Below are positions 30,147 through 38,377 of a stretch of DNA of 38,875 bases, in pieces. Numbering within the stretch: the stretch's first letter is position 1; the number at the start of each line of letters is the position of its first letter. The stretch is from CAYXVF01 sp964468125 (GTDB lineage: Bacteria; Myxococcota; XYA12-FULL-58-9; CAYXVF01): the NCBI GenBank assembly GCA_964468125.1, contig CAYXVF010000057.1, positions 1 through 38,875 of the forward strand, in the 5' to 3' direction. A model generated the notes under the pieces. It was not told the DNA's origin, did not search any database, and saw only the letters and a list, made by a program, of their open reading frames with translations. Made by a program: the position numbers and the translations under genes.

Positions 30147-32000
30147 GTGTTTAGGTCCCTGAGCATTCAGATCCTCTGGGCCCCGGCGCTGGTCCTGGCC
30201 CTCGCCGGGATCACCCTGGCAATTCAAACCCGGGCGCTCAGCGAGACCCAGAGCGCACCGATCGCTCAGGAACGCGCACTTCTAGAAGGCAGCACGCGCC
30301 TGCTTCAAACGCGACACGCGCGGACCGGGCGACGGGTCCGGCTGGCTATCCTCGATCCGAAGGTCGACAACCGTATCGCCATTCTGAACGACACCTCCGA
30401 GCACTACCTGCGCGCGATGCGTTCGCTCACTGGCGAGTCGCGCCGACGCCTCTCTGGACTCACGCCGATCGCGGACCGGCGCCTCGAGCCCCTCGAGCGC
30501 CGCCTGGGCGAGCTCTTCGATGCGATCGATACGGAAGTCGCACTCGTAGCCCGCAGCGTCGAGGACCTGCGCGACGCGCTCGAGAACGGAGACCCGGACG
30601 CCTTTGACCAGGCGCTGATCGACTTCGAGCGTGCGGAGCAAACGGTCGCCCAGCGCCTCTCGCGCCTCGACGGCATCACACGCCGTCTGCTCGCCATCCG
30701 CTTGGAGCGGCAGCGCGAACCGCCCTACCGAATCCCCTCGTGGATCTTCATCGCTCTCGGGATCCTCTCCGCCGTCGCCCTGGTGTTCTCGGCCTTTCGA
30801 GCCCATCGATTCGTCGAGCAGCGCGTGCAGCGCGCTGAAAGCGAACAGAAGGAGCGACTGACGGGACTCGGAGCGGAGCTGACCCGCGCGAGTCGGTCGC
30901 GGGACGTCGCAGAGCAAGCGAGGCGTCGCGAGGAACAAGAGCTCGCGCTCCTGCGCATCTACAACGAGAACCTGGTCAACAGTCTTCGCAGCGCGGTCGT
31001 GGTCACCGATCTCGACGGCACGATCAGCGGCTTCAACCGAGCGGCGCGCGCGCTTCTGACCCCCGAGCCGGGCGCCTCGATCCTCGAGCATCGCGTCGGG
31101 CGCTCACTCCAGGAAGAGCTGCCCCACGGGCAAGACCTGCTCACCAGAGCCCGAGAGGAACCGCTACGCACCAGCGCGCTGCGTTTGGACGACCGCGTGA
31201 TCGATCTCGCCGTCGTCCCCTACCTCGACGAAAGCGGCGCCGCTCGCGGATTCCTTTGGGTCGTGGACGACATCACGGAAACCGTGGAGACAAAGAATCG
31301 CTTGCTCGCCGCCGAGCGCCTCGCGGCCGTGGGTCGCCTCTCCGCGCAGGTCGCACACGAGATTCGCAATCCCTTGAGCGCGATCGGATTGAACGCCGAG
31401 CTGCTCGAGGAGGAGCTCGAATCCCCTGATCCGCAGGAAGCGCGAGCGCTTCTGCGAGCGATCGCCAACGAGATCGAACGACTCACCGAAGTGACCGAGG
31501 GGTATCTGCAGCTCACGCGAATGCCTGACCCGCACGCCGAAGGCACCGATCTGCACGACTCTTTGCGCGATCTGCTGTCGATGCTCACCCCCGAGCTCCG
31601 CGCCCACGGGATCGAGGTGAAGCTCGAGCTGCACGCACGCGACGCGATGGCGTGGGTGGACCCTGGCCAGCTTCGCCAGGCGCTCTTGAACGTGATTCGC
31701 AATGCACGTGAAGCGATGCCAGAAGGTGGCACGATCACCCTGCGCAATGGCCGAGAGAACGGCTACGCCTTCATCGAGATCGAAGACGAGGGTCCCGGCA
31801 TTCCGGAAGACGTGCGTGAACGGGTCTTCGAGCCGTTCTTCACCACAAAACCCGAGGGAACCGGACTCGGCTTGAGCCTCACCCGGCAATTCGTACGAGA
31901 GCAACGCGGTGATATCCGGCTCGACGCCTCCGCCCAGGGGGGAGCCCGCGTCCGGATCCTGCTTCCCGTCGCCGCGGAGCCCCGAGAAGCCACGCACTGA
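30147..32000 (+). CDS. membrane sensor histidine kinase with PAS domain
   Basis: A 617-residue protein. TM1 is at 8-26, followed by a long, charged, mostly helical periplasmic region (28-192) and TM2 at about 197-215. A coiled-coil linker (RAHRFVEQRVQRAESEQKERL) leads to a PAS-like domain (about 275-370, AVVVTDLDGTISGFNRAA). The HisKA box AHEIRNPL has phospho-acceptor His404. The HATPase_c domain has N box NVIRNAREAM, G1 EDEGPGIP and G2 GTGLGLSL. The core is NtrB/ZraS-like, a type that usually partners a sigma-54 activator. No response regulator gene adjoins it. GTG 30147 has GAGGA 9 nt upstream. It is divergent from the PEGA gene, so it may sense or control the envelope genes next to it (inference). 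Confidence 0.93.
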   Translation: MFRSLSIQILWAPALVLALAGITLAIQTRALSETQSAPIAQERALLEGSTRLLQTRHARTGRRVRLAILDPKVDNRIAILNDTSEHYLRAMRSLTGESRRRLSGLTPIADRRLEPLERRLGELFDAIDTEVALVARSVEDLRDALENGDPDAFDQALIDFERAEQTVAQRLSRLDGITRRLLAIRLERQREPPYRIPSWIFIALGILSAVALVFSAFRAHRFVEQRVQRAESEQKERLTGLGAELTRASRSRDVAEQARRREEQELALLRIYNENLVNSLRSAVVVTDLDGTISGFNRAARALLTPEPGASILEHRVGRSLQEELPHGQDLLTRAREEPLRTSALRLDDRVIDLAVVPYLDESGAARGFLWVVDDITETVETKNRLLAAERLAAVGRLSAQVAHEIRNPLSAIGLNAELLEEELESPDPQEARALLRAIANEIERLTEVTEGYLQLTRMPDPHAEGTDLHDSLRDLLSMLTPELRAHGIEVKLELHARDAMAWVDPGQLRQALLNVIRNAREAMPEGGTITLRNGRENGYAFIEIEDEGPGIPEDVRERVFEPFFTTKPEGTGLGLSLTRQFVREQRGDIRLDASAQGGARVRILLPVAAEPREATH

Positions 32001-32092
32001 AAAAAGTTCGGTATTTTTTTTACACCCCGGACGACCCGCCGATTGCTCATTTTTCAACGAAGCACGGAAAAGTGCCGCGAACGCCCCCGTTG

Positions 32093-32118
32093 GGCCCGAT
32101 AGACGGGCCACAGTTTTT
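32093..32118 (+). terminator. probable intrinsic terminator after the histidine kinase
   Basis: GGCCCG (32093-32098), loop ATAGA, CGGGCC (32104-32109), then ACAG and five T (32114-32118). A 6-bp all-GC stem followed by a short U-tract is the expected layout, 93 bp beyond the kinase stop. Confidence 0.55.
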
Positions 32119-32196
32119 CTCCATGGCATCATTGACAGGCTTTCCGCGCTGAACGAGCGATCTGCGGCCGTTGGCGCCCGATTGGACCGGTCGGTT

Positions 32197-32219
32197 TTGC
32201 TTACTTTTTAAGAAAGCAA
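32197..32219. promoter_or_regulatory. A/T-rich inverted repeat upstream of the M16 gene
   Basis: TTGCTT-A-CTT, loop TTT, AAG-A-AAGCAA: nine paired bases with a single A-A mismatch, about 180 bp before the M16 start. It may be an operator or a weak terminator. I know no regulator with this site. Confidence 0.25.
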
Positions 32220-32396
32220 CGTAAGTAGAGAGCACGCCTGGCCTTCTTGGCAATGACGCGTTGCGTCTCGAGGTGGGTCCGGAGCTCGACGCTTTCTCCA
32301 GTCCGAAGGGCCCGCTTGACCCCCTGGGGGCCCCCTGATGATGATCGCCCTCGGCCCGAGATCCCGCCGAGAACGGCACCGTTCGAGCAGGAAACA

Positions 32397-33728
32397 GTGA
32401 ACGAAGAGCATCTGAAAATCGCGGAACGTGTCGTCGGCAATGGCCTGCGCGTGGTGGTGGTGGAGCAACCCTTCCTGCACGCCGCTGATGTCTCGCTGTT
32501 CGTTCGCTGCGGCTCTCGACACGAACGCTGCGAGGAATGGGGCCTCTCACACTTCCTCGAGCACATGATGTTTCGAGGCAGCGAGCAGCATCCGAGCAGC
32601 TACGACCTGGCCTGGGCATTCGAGCGCCACGGCGCGAGCCTCAACGCCGCGACCTGGCGCGATCACACCCACTACGAAACGACCGCCCACCCGAGCTCCA
32701 TCGCAACGATTCTCGAATTGCTGGGTGAGATGGTAACGCACCCGCGGTTTGGGGGCATCGACGTCGAACGCTCGATCGTCGAAGAGGAGATCCAAGGGGA
32801 GCTCGACGAAGACGGCGAAGATGTGGACCTCAACAACGTCTCCCGTGCGTCGATATGGCGCGGCCACTCGATGGGCCGGCGGATCACCGGCTCCGTGGAG
32901 AGCATTCACGGCATCGACTTCGACGATCTTCGCCGTCACCACTCCCGCTACTACGTCGCGCAGAACTCGGTCCTTTGTGTGAGCGGCCGCGTCCGCGCCG
33001 ATGACGTCTTTGCGATGGCCGAAGAGGCTTTTCGGGCGATGGCTGAAGGCGACCCGGCCCAGGACGGCGATGCGGCGCGCTTTTCTCCCGACTCTCGCGT
33101 GGCGCTCCGAGACAGCGAAGGAAGCCAGACCAGTGTCGCGCTCACCTTCGAGGCCTACCCGGATCCGCACGACCGCTTCGCGGCGCTCGAATTACTCACG
33201 CGGGTTCTGGACGATGGCCTGGGCTCGCGCCTGCACCAGAACGTGATCGAGCGGCGGGGCTTGGTCTACGACCTCTCCACGGGCTTGGATTGCTACGCCG
33301 ACTGCGGAGTCTACGACATCGAGCTCACGGTCGCACCACGGCGTGCGGCGACGGCCGTAGCGGCCACCCTCGAAACCCTCGAGGAGCTGTGCGAAAGCGG
33401 TGTCAGTCGCGAGGAGCTTGAGCTGGTGCGCGCCCGCTGCCTGCACGAGATCGAGTACTCCCTCGATTCGGCCTCCGAGCTGTCGTCGCATTTTGGCACC
33501 GCCGCGCTCTTTCGCACGATCGAGCCGCTCACGGCGCACGCGGAGAAGCTGCGCCGCATCACCCCCGACGACCTGCTCCAGGTCGCTCGAAGCGTGTTCC
33601 ACTCGGGCCGACTCCACAGCACGATCATCGGCCCCCTCGAACGCACGAATACCGATCGCATTCGCACCCTTCTCGGCTACTTCGCCGGCGACGAGGGACC
33701 GTTGAAAGCGCGAGCGCTGACGGGATGA
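32397..33728 (+). CDS. M16-family zinc metallopeptidase (processing-peptidase type)
   Basis: A 443-residue protein with the inverted zinc motif HFLEH (His52, Glu55, His56) in GLSHFLEHMMFRGSEQHP. The downstream acidic ligand cluster VEEEIQGELDED (Glu129-131) lies about 75 residues later, as expected for M16. The second half carries the non-catalytic M16_C domain (FEAYPDPHDRFAALELLTRVLDDGLGSRLHQNVIERRGLVYD). The single-module length matches the M16B mitochondrial-processing-peptidase-like subunits, which work as dimers. No signal peptide is seen from this start. GTG 32397 has AGGA 4 nt upstream and starts at the expected domain edge; the frame is open to 32247, but that part is unlike protein. 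It is convergent with secF. Confidence 0.9.
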   Translation: MNEEHLKIAERVVGNGLRVVVVEQPFLHAADVSLFVRCGSRHERCEEWGLSHFLEHMMFRGSEQHPSSYDLAWAFERHGASLNAATWRDHTHYETTAHPSSIATILELLGEMVTHPRFGGIDVERSIVEEEIQGELDEDGEDVDLNNVSRASIWRGHSMGRRITGSVESIHGIDFDDLRRHHSRYYVAQNSVLCVSGRVRADDVFAMAEEAFRAMAEGDPAQDGDAARFSPDSRVALRDSEGSQTSVALTFEAYPDPHDRFAALELLTRVLDDGLGSRLHQNVIERRGLVYDLSTGLDCYADCGVYDIELTVAPRRAATAVAATLETLEELCESGVSREELELVRARCLHEIEYSLDSASELSSHFGTAALFRTIEPLTAHAEKLRRITPDDLLQVARSVFHSGRLHSTIIGPLERTNTDRIRTLLGYFAGDEGPLKARALTG

Positions 33729-33789
33729 CCTAGTGGTCTTTTTCTCTTCTGGTGTGCCAACCGCCGGGAGTTTTGGGTTGTCCCGTCAG
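33717..33789. terminator. long inverted repeat between convergent M16 and secF genes
   Basis: CTGACGGGATGACC (33717-33730) is matched by GGTTGTCCCGTCAG (33776-33789): 12 of 14 positions pair, the outer nine perfectly. Inside lies GACC-TAGT-GGTC followed by TTTTT (33727-33743) on the plus strand. Its place over the M16 stop and 23 bp from the secF stop suggests a bidirectional transcription end, though the outer stem has a 45-nt loop. Confidence 0.4.
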
Positions 33790-33811
33790 CCCTCGTGTTT
33801 TCCCGCCGCTC

Positions 33812-35002
33812 CTAGGCCGCGGCGGTAGACGAGGTCTTCGATGAAGCGTCGTTGCCACCGCCACCGCCCGTCGCCTTGGACTCGGCGCGCTCCCGGAGGA
33901 AGATGTAGACCGGTGACGCCACGGCGATCGAGGAATAGGTACCGATGAGCACGCCAACGGTCAGGGCGATGGCAAAGTCGCGCACGATGCCGCCGCCGAA
34001 GATCAGGAGCGCCAGCGTGGCGAGCAAGGTGGTGATCGACGTGATGAGCGTCCGGGACAAGGTCTGGTTCAGCGAGGTGTTCACGAGATCACGCAGGGCG
34101 CGGCCACGGTAACGCACCGAATTCTCCCGAATGCGGTCGTAGACCACGATGGTGTCGTTCAGTGAGTAACCGACGAGAGCGAGGATGGCCGCGATGATCG
34201 GCAGGTTGAACTCGAGCTGGAACACGGCGAACACGCCGACCGTGATGATCACGTCGTGGATCAGCGCGACCACCGCGCCCGGGGAGAAGGCGAGGTCGAA
34301 GCGGATGGCCACGTAGATCAGGATGAACCCCAAGGCGTAGAGAACTGCGAGAATCCCCTGGTTGCGCAGCTGATTGCCGACCTGCGGTCCGACGAACTCC
34401 ACACGTCGAACGATGTCCGTGCCCTCTTGGAGCTCCATCGTGCCCTGCAGCGACGTCTCGATCTGATCGGCGATGGAGACGAGCTCGATCCGGAAGGACG
34501 GTTTGTCCTCGCGCTCTCCGCGACTCACGTCCTTCACCATCAGACCGCGATTCGTCAGGATTTGCTGTACCCGTTCCTCGTCCACCGGCCCCGCGAAGGT
34601 CACGCTCACGGTCTCACCGCTCTCGGCGATCGCGAAGCTCTCGACATTCTCCGCCGAACCGGCGAGCGCCTCGTATTCCGTCTTGATGGCGGCCTTGTCC
34701 TCGTTGCTGATCGTTCCGGTTTCCCGGACGAGAATCAGGAACTCGTTGTCCCCGTCCGCGCCAAAGCGCTGGATGCGTGCGTCTCCCAAGCCCAGGGGCT
34801 CGATCGCCGACTGCAGCTCCGCTTCGGTGGTCGCCTTGGGAAACTTCACCTGGATCTCGTAGCCGCCGGCGAAGTCGATGCCGAAGTTCAACCCCAGCGC
34901 GCTCGTGGCGACGACGGCCCCTCCAACCAGGAGGCCGGAGAAAATGGCGAAGATCGGAAGCTTGCCGATGAAATCGATGTGAAATTTCTGCGTATCTACC
35001 AT
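33812..35002 (-). CDS. secF: protein translocase subunit SecF
   Basis: An inner-membrane RND-type subunit that works with SecD and YajC to drive late stages of Sec export with the proton-motive force. In its 396 residues are TM1 near 18-37 (IFSGLLVGGAVVATSALGL), the SecF signature NFGIDFAGGYEIQVKF, and a large periplasmic region (about 50-215). After that come the TM cluster ILAVLYALGFILIYVAIRF, YSLNDTIVVYDRIREN, LISRTLITSITTLLATLAL-type helices and a final VLIGTYSSIAVASPVYIFL. E. coli SecF is 323 residues. The excess here is mostly periplasmic, plus a Gly/Ser/Ala-rich tail. It follows secD by 12 bp and is last of the cluster. Confidence 0.97.
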   Translation of the reverse strand: MVDTQKFHIDFIGKLPIFAIFSGLLVGGAVVATSALGLNFGIDFAGGYEIQVKFPKATTEAELQSAIEPLGLGDARIQRFGADGDNEFLILVRETGTISNEDKAAIKTEYEALAGSAENVESFAIAESGETVSVTFAGPVDEERVQQILTNRGLMVKDVSRGEREDKPSFRIELVSIADQIETSLQGTMELQEGTDIVRRVEFVGPQVGNQLRNQGILAVLYALGFILIYVAIRFDLAFSPGAVVALIHDVIITVGVFAVFQLEFNLPIIAAILALVGYSLNDTIVVYDRIRENSVRYRGRALRDLVNTSLNQTLSRTLITSITTLLATLALLIFGGGIVRDFAIALTVGVLIGTYSSIAVASPVYIFLRERAESKATGGGGGNDASSKTSSTAAA

Positions 35003-35014
35003 GGTGCGAGCCCC

Positions 35015-36823
35015 CTAGATGCTGAGCGACTTGAGTCGGCGACGGGTGCTAAAGAAGTCGAAGACCAGCCGCGTCACCACGATGGCGGTGAACATCGAGC
35101 ACAAGATCCCGATGATGAGCGTGACCGCGAACCCACGAACCGGGCCCGTGCCGTATTGCATCAACACCACGCCAGCGATGAGGGTGGTCACGTTTGCGTC
35201 GAAGATGGTGGAGAAGGCTTTGCCGTAGCCCGCGTCGATCGCGGCACGCGGCGACTTGCCCGCCCGGAGCTCCTCGCGAATGCGTTCGAAGATGATGACG
35301 TTTGCGTCCACCGCCATACCGATGGTCAGCAGAATGCCCGCCATACCGGGCAGCGTGAGCGTCGCCTCAAAGAGCGCGAGGACCGCGATCACGAGCACCA
35401 GGTTCAAGACCAGCGCGAAGTTCGCGATGACTCCGGACAGCTTGTAGTAGAAGAGCATGAACAGGAGTACGAGCGCCATGCCCACCGCGATGGCGGTCTC
35501 GCCGCTGGCGATCGCTTCCTCACCGAGTGTTTTACCAACCTCACGCTTCTCCCGAATCTCCACCGGCGCGGGCAGCGCACCGGCACGAAGCACGAGGGCA
35601 AGGTCGTTTGCCTCCTGCTGCATTTGCTGCGGACTCACCCCGCGGCCGAGGCTGATGCGAGCGGTACCGCCGGCGATCTTTTCGGTGATGATCGGCGCCG
35701 AGTTGACCTGGTCGTCGAGGACGATGGCCATGTGCTTGTTCACGTTCGCGCCGGTGAGGTCACCGAAGATCTTGGCCCCTTGCACGTCGAAATCCATGAC
35801 CACGTTGAACTGGCTCGGAAGCTCCGGGTCCTGCCGCGCTTGCGCCGACGTGAGGTACTCACCGGTGATCCCCGGAACCGCGTCCAGGTAGTAGGTCTCG
35901 AGGGTCGCGTCACCGGGTTTGCTCGGATCTGGATCCGTCTTCACTCCGAAGAGCAGCTCACGGTTCGACGGGATCACCGGCGCGACGAGCGCGAGGAGCT
36001 CATCTTTCTTGCTCTCTGGCAGCTCGAAATAGGTCTCCACCCCCGCATTGCTCGTGCGTTCAAGTCGCTTGGCCCCTTCGGGCAGCTCCCGCTTATCTAC
36101 GCTCCCGAGAACCGAGGAACCTTCCGTATCCACGATCTTGAACACGAGCTGCGCGGTCTTGCCGATCAGGGCGATGGCGCGCTCGGGATCCTTCAGGCCC
36201 GGCAGCTGGATGAGGATGCTGTCCGCGCCGCGGCGTGCGATGGTGGGCTCGGTCACACCGAACTTGTCCGCTCGGCTTCGGATCGTCTTGATCGCCTGGT
36301 CCACGGCCGCGTTGCGCTGAAACTGCTCTTCGTCGGAGAGGAGCTTCAGGGTGTAGCGCTCCGTGCTGCGCTCATCGACGTCGAGGACGCTGAAATCGAG
36401 CTGCAGGAGCTTTTCTAGCTCGGTGGTGCTCGCATCCGGCGCGAGATCAACCGTGAAGTAGGTCGAGTCCTTCGGCCGGTCGATGCGCGTAAAGGGAATC
36501 CCCTTTTCTTTCATCGCCTCACGGAGCGACTCGGCGACGCGATCGAGACGCTGCTCCACCGCCTTTTGCACCTCCACACCCATGACCAGGTGCACGCCAC
36601 CCTGAAGGTCGAGGCCGAGGTTGAACTTGCTGCACGGCACGCCGACGGGCAGCTCGCCACAGAAGTCGTCGTAGTCGAGGGCGTCCTCCGGATCCCCCCC
36701 GGCCTGCGCTTCCATGCGCGGGGCAAAGTCCGAATAGTAGTAGTAGGACGGGTAGATCATGAAGGCCGCTAAGCCCACGACGCCGACCGTGACGAGAAGT
36801 CTCAAATACCAACCACGATCCAT
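35015..36823 (-). CDS. secD: protein translocase subunit SecD
   Basis: A 602-residue inner-membrane export subunit, near the E. coli length of 615. TM1 is at about 8-25, followed by the D1 signature FNLGLDLQGGVHLVMGVEV and the large periplasmic P1 region with QLPGLKDPERAIALIGKTAQL. Then come SLGRGVSPQQMQQEANDLALVLRAGALPAPV and five C-terminal TM helices with GMAVDANVIIFERIREELRAGKSP, the conserved TM4 motif carrying the Asp needed for proton use. ATG 36823 lies 18 bp after yajC and the stop 12 bp before secF, an operon-like spacing. Confidence 0.98.
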   Translation of the reverse strand: MDRGWYLRLLVTVGVVGLAAFMIYPSYYYYSDFAPRMEAQAGGDPEDALDYDDFCGELPVGVPCSKFNLGLDLQGGVHLVMGVEVQKAVEQRLDRVAESLREAMKEKGIPFTRIDRPKDSTYFTVDLAPDASTTELEKLLQLDFSVLDVDERSTERYTLKLLSDEEQFQRNAAVDQAIKTIRSRADKFGVTEPTIARRGADSILIQLPGLKDPERAIALIGKTAQLVFKIVDTEGSSVLGSVDKRELPEGAKRLERTSNAGVETYFELPESKKDELLALVAPVIPSNRELLFGVKTDPDPSKPGDATLETYYLDAVPGITGEYLTSAQARQDPELPSQFNVVMDFDVQGAKIFGDLTGANVNKHMAIVLDDQVNSAPIITEKIAGGTARISLGRGVSPQQMQQEANDLALVLRAGALPAPVEIREKREVGKTLGEEAIASGETAIAVGMALVLLFMLFYYKLSGVIANFALVLNLVLVIAVLALFEATLTLPGMAGILLTIGMAVDANVIIFERIREELRAGKSPRAAIDAGYGKAFSTIFDANVTTLIAGVVLMQYGTGPVRGFAVTLIIGILCSMFTAIVVTRLVFDFFSTRRRLKSLSI

Positions 36824-36841
36824 TGTTGTTTCAGGCTCCCG

Positions 36842-37204
36842 TTACTTGGATGCGGATTTTTCGTTAGCGCTCTTGCCGTCCCCGGCTTTCGGGTCCGGCC
36901 ACTTACCGACGATCCGGTCGCGGAGGACCCGCACCTTCACGTTACTGGCGATGTCAACGGTTGCGACCTGTTCGTCGAGGGCGACCACTTTACCGTAGAT
37001 CCCGCCATTGAGCTGAACCTCGTCGCCCTTCTTGAGCTGATTGAGCAGCTCCTGGTGCTTCTTGCGCTGCCGATTCGCAGGTCGGATGAGCAACAGATAG
37101 AAGACACCGAACATGAGCCCCATGGTAATCAAGAACGAATAGTCGAAGCCCTGGGGCTGCCCTTCGGCCTGGGCGAGTACTGCGCTGAGCAAAGTCTGAA
37201 GCAC
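36842..37204 (-). CDS. yajC: Sec translocon accessory protein YajC
   Basis: A small single-pass inner-membrane protein that associates with SecDF. The predicted product is 121 residues, close to the usual 110. It has a short N-terminus, a TM helix FLITMGLMFGVFYLLLIRP, then the family signature NRQRKKHQELLNQLKKGDEVQLNGGIYGKVVALDE and a Lys/Ser-rich tail. Tandem GTG codons at 37207 and 37204 are candidate starts; GGAG lies 7 nt before the second, so I prefer 37204. A reading back to 37288 would add Arg-rich residues unlike YajC. It is separated from the upstream gene by 159 bp that hold two inverted repeats. Confidence 0.95.
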   Translation of the reverse strand: MLQTLLSAVLAQAEGQPQGFDYSFLITMGLMFGVFYLLLIRPANRQRKKHQELLNQLKKGDEVQLNGGIYGKVVALDEQVATVDIASNVKVRVLRDRIVGKWPDPKAGDGKSANEKSASK

Positions 37205-37277
37205 CACGATTCTCCACGCAGGGCGGGCTGAAGCGGCCTCGCCCCGAAAGTAGTCGGCGCGTCTAACACACGAGATT

Positions 37278-37307
37278 CTAGGGCGCAACGGCCCATGCGC
37301 GCCCTAG
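37278..37307. promoter_or_regulatory. perfect 9-bp inverted repeat upstream of yajC
   Basis: CTAGGGCGC (37278-37286), 12-nt loop, GCGCCCTAG (37299-37307). In the yajC leader direction it is not followed by a T-run, so it is more likely an operator, RNA-stability element or attenuator part than a simple terminator. Confidence 0.4.
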
Positions 37308-37315
37308 GAATAGGG

Positions 37316-37358
37316 TTTTCCCAGCGAAGTCGGGCTATTGCGCGTTGCCCTGGGAAAA
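37316..37358. promoter_or_regulatory. second 9-bp inverted repeat upstream of yajC
   Basis: TTTTCCCAG (37316-37324) and CTGGGAAAA (37350-37358) pair perfectly with a 25-nt spacer, starting 5 bp after the stop of the upstream gene. It sits 8 bp from the other repeat, so the pair forms a double-hairpin leader before yajC. Confidence 0.4.
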
Positions 37359-37363
37359 AACGC

Positions 37364-38373
37364 TCAAGGGGTGACGATCTCGCGCTCTTTCTCGCGCTCC
37401 ATGTAGTCATCCCAGCGCTCGGGGCTGCGCCGGTCGACGTCCGAAAAGTACTCCACCGCATTGCGGAGATGCACGCCGACGAAAGGCTGGGAAAAATGCG
37501 GGCTCTGAAACAGGTTCGTTCCCCAGCCGACGAAGAGGAAATCGAAGAAGGTCAAGCCGACCCCCGCGAAGAGATCGGATTGGGTATCACCATCCGGAGC
37601 CTCAAAGTCGCGCCGAGTGAGCCCGAGAAAGAGCGTCGGGTGGAGCGACATCCAGAGGTTGCCCAGCACCGAATAGTCGACTTCCGGGTCTTTGTTGCGG
37701 CGCAGCTGTAGGGTCCCTGCCGCCCCGAGCGCTCCGCTCTCCCAATCGGGCGTCGGTTTGGGAAGACGCACGGCGTTGATCGGCACCACCAAGGCAAAGT
37801 CGAGCTTCAGCCGCAAGCCGTGCCGATGGACCCGGAAGTACGCGGTGAACACGTCGGACCGGTCGTCTTCGTCGTAGGCTTCGAGCACGATCACATCGCC
37901 TTCGCGCAGCTTGTACTGCCGCTTCACGCCGGACACGTAGAGGGTGTCGAGGTCACCGTGCTCGAGGCGCCTCGCGAGTGACCAAACCGCTCGGTTGCGC
38001 CGCAACTGCAACGCCCGCTCGAGCGTTTGGTAGTCTTTGCTCGTCCGTTTTTCGAAGTAGTCGATGCGGGTCACGCTTCGATCGTGCACGAGATAGAAGT
38101 CTACCCGGAGATTGCGCTCGGGCATTCGGTTGAAACGGATCGCACCGTCGTCCGTGACCACGCACGGCACTACGATACATTCAGTGGCCCTACGAAATAC
38201 GCGCTGGTCGCCCTCGCCTCCCCGGTCGAACCAGACCGTCGCCCCCCAATCGACCCGTTCGGTCGCTTCACTCGGCGAATCCTTCGGCCGTATTGCCGGT
38301 GACTCAGCACGGTCCCCGCGGCTGATCGCGTCGGGCACCTGCGCCAGCACGAGCGCCCCGAGGAATAGCGCGT

Positions 38374-38377
<4 letters not shown>
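37364..38377 (-). CDS. uncharacterised exported protein between tgt and yajC
   Basis: A 337-residue protein I do not recognise. The N-terminus MNALFLGALVLAQVPDA looks like a short signal peptide. The mature part is beta-rich, with a two-Cys TECIVVPCVV segment, basic helical RTSKDYQTLERALQLRRNRAVW and YKLREGDVIVLEAYDEDD. The second half has alternating strands (LKLDFALVVPINAVRL, LFAGVGLTFFDFLFVGWGTNLF) that could belong to an outer-membrane or periplasmic beta protein. The tail is highly charged (YMEREKEREIVTP). Its ATG overlaps the tgt stop as ATGA (38374-38377), so it is translationally coupled to tgt and co-directional with yajC-secDF. That context suggests export or envelope function, but no activity can be assigned. 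Confidence 0.7.

Larger units (their letters stand above)
32001..32396. other. about 400 bp without a convincing gene
   Basis: Between the kinase stop and the M16 start I see no supported coding region. In order it holds an A6...T8 tract directly after the kinase stop (32000-32021), a small GCAC-loop-GTGC hairpin near 32065, and a terminator-like hairpin plus T-run (32093-32118). An A/T-rich hairpin with one A-A mismatch follows (32197-32219), then about 175 bp open in the M16 frame but with no protein-like character. The T8 run and the A/T-rich hairpin stand out in this GC-rich sequence. Confidence 0.5.

Noticed and set aside
32247..32396. N-terminal extension of the M16 gene from ATG 32247
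   Set aside because: The 50 extra residues are Arg/Ser/Pro-rich without a signal peptide or similarity to M16 N-termini. GTG 32397 has AGGA upstream and fits the family start.
34256..36418. 720-codon plus-strand open frame over secF and secD
   Set aside because: Both minus-strand genes are certain from motifs. The plus frame is His/Asp/Glu/Arg-rich shadow.
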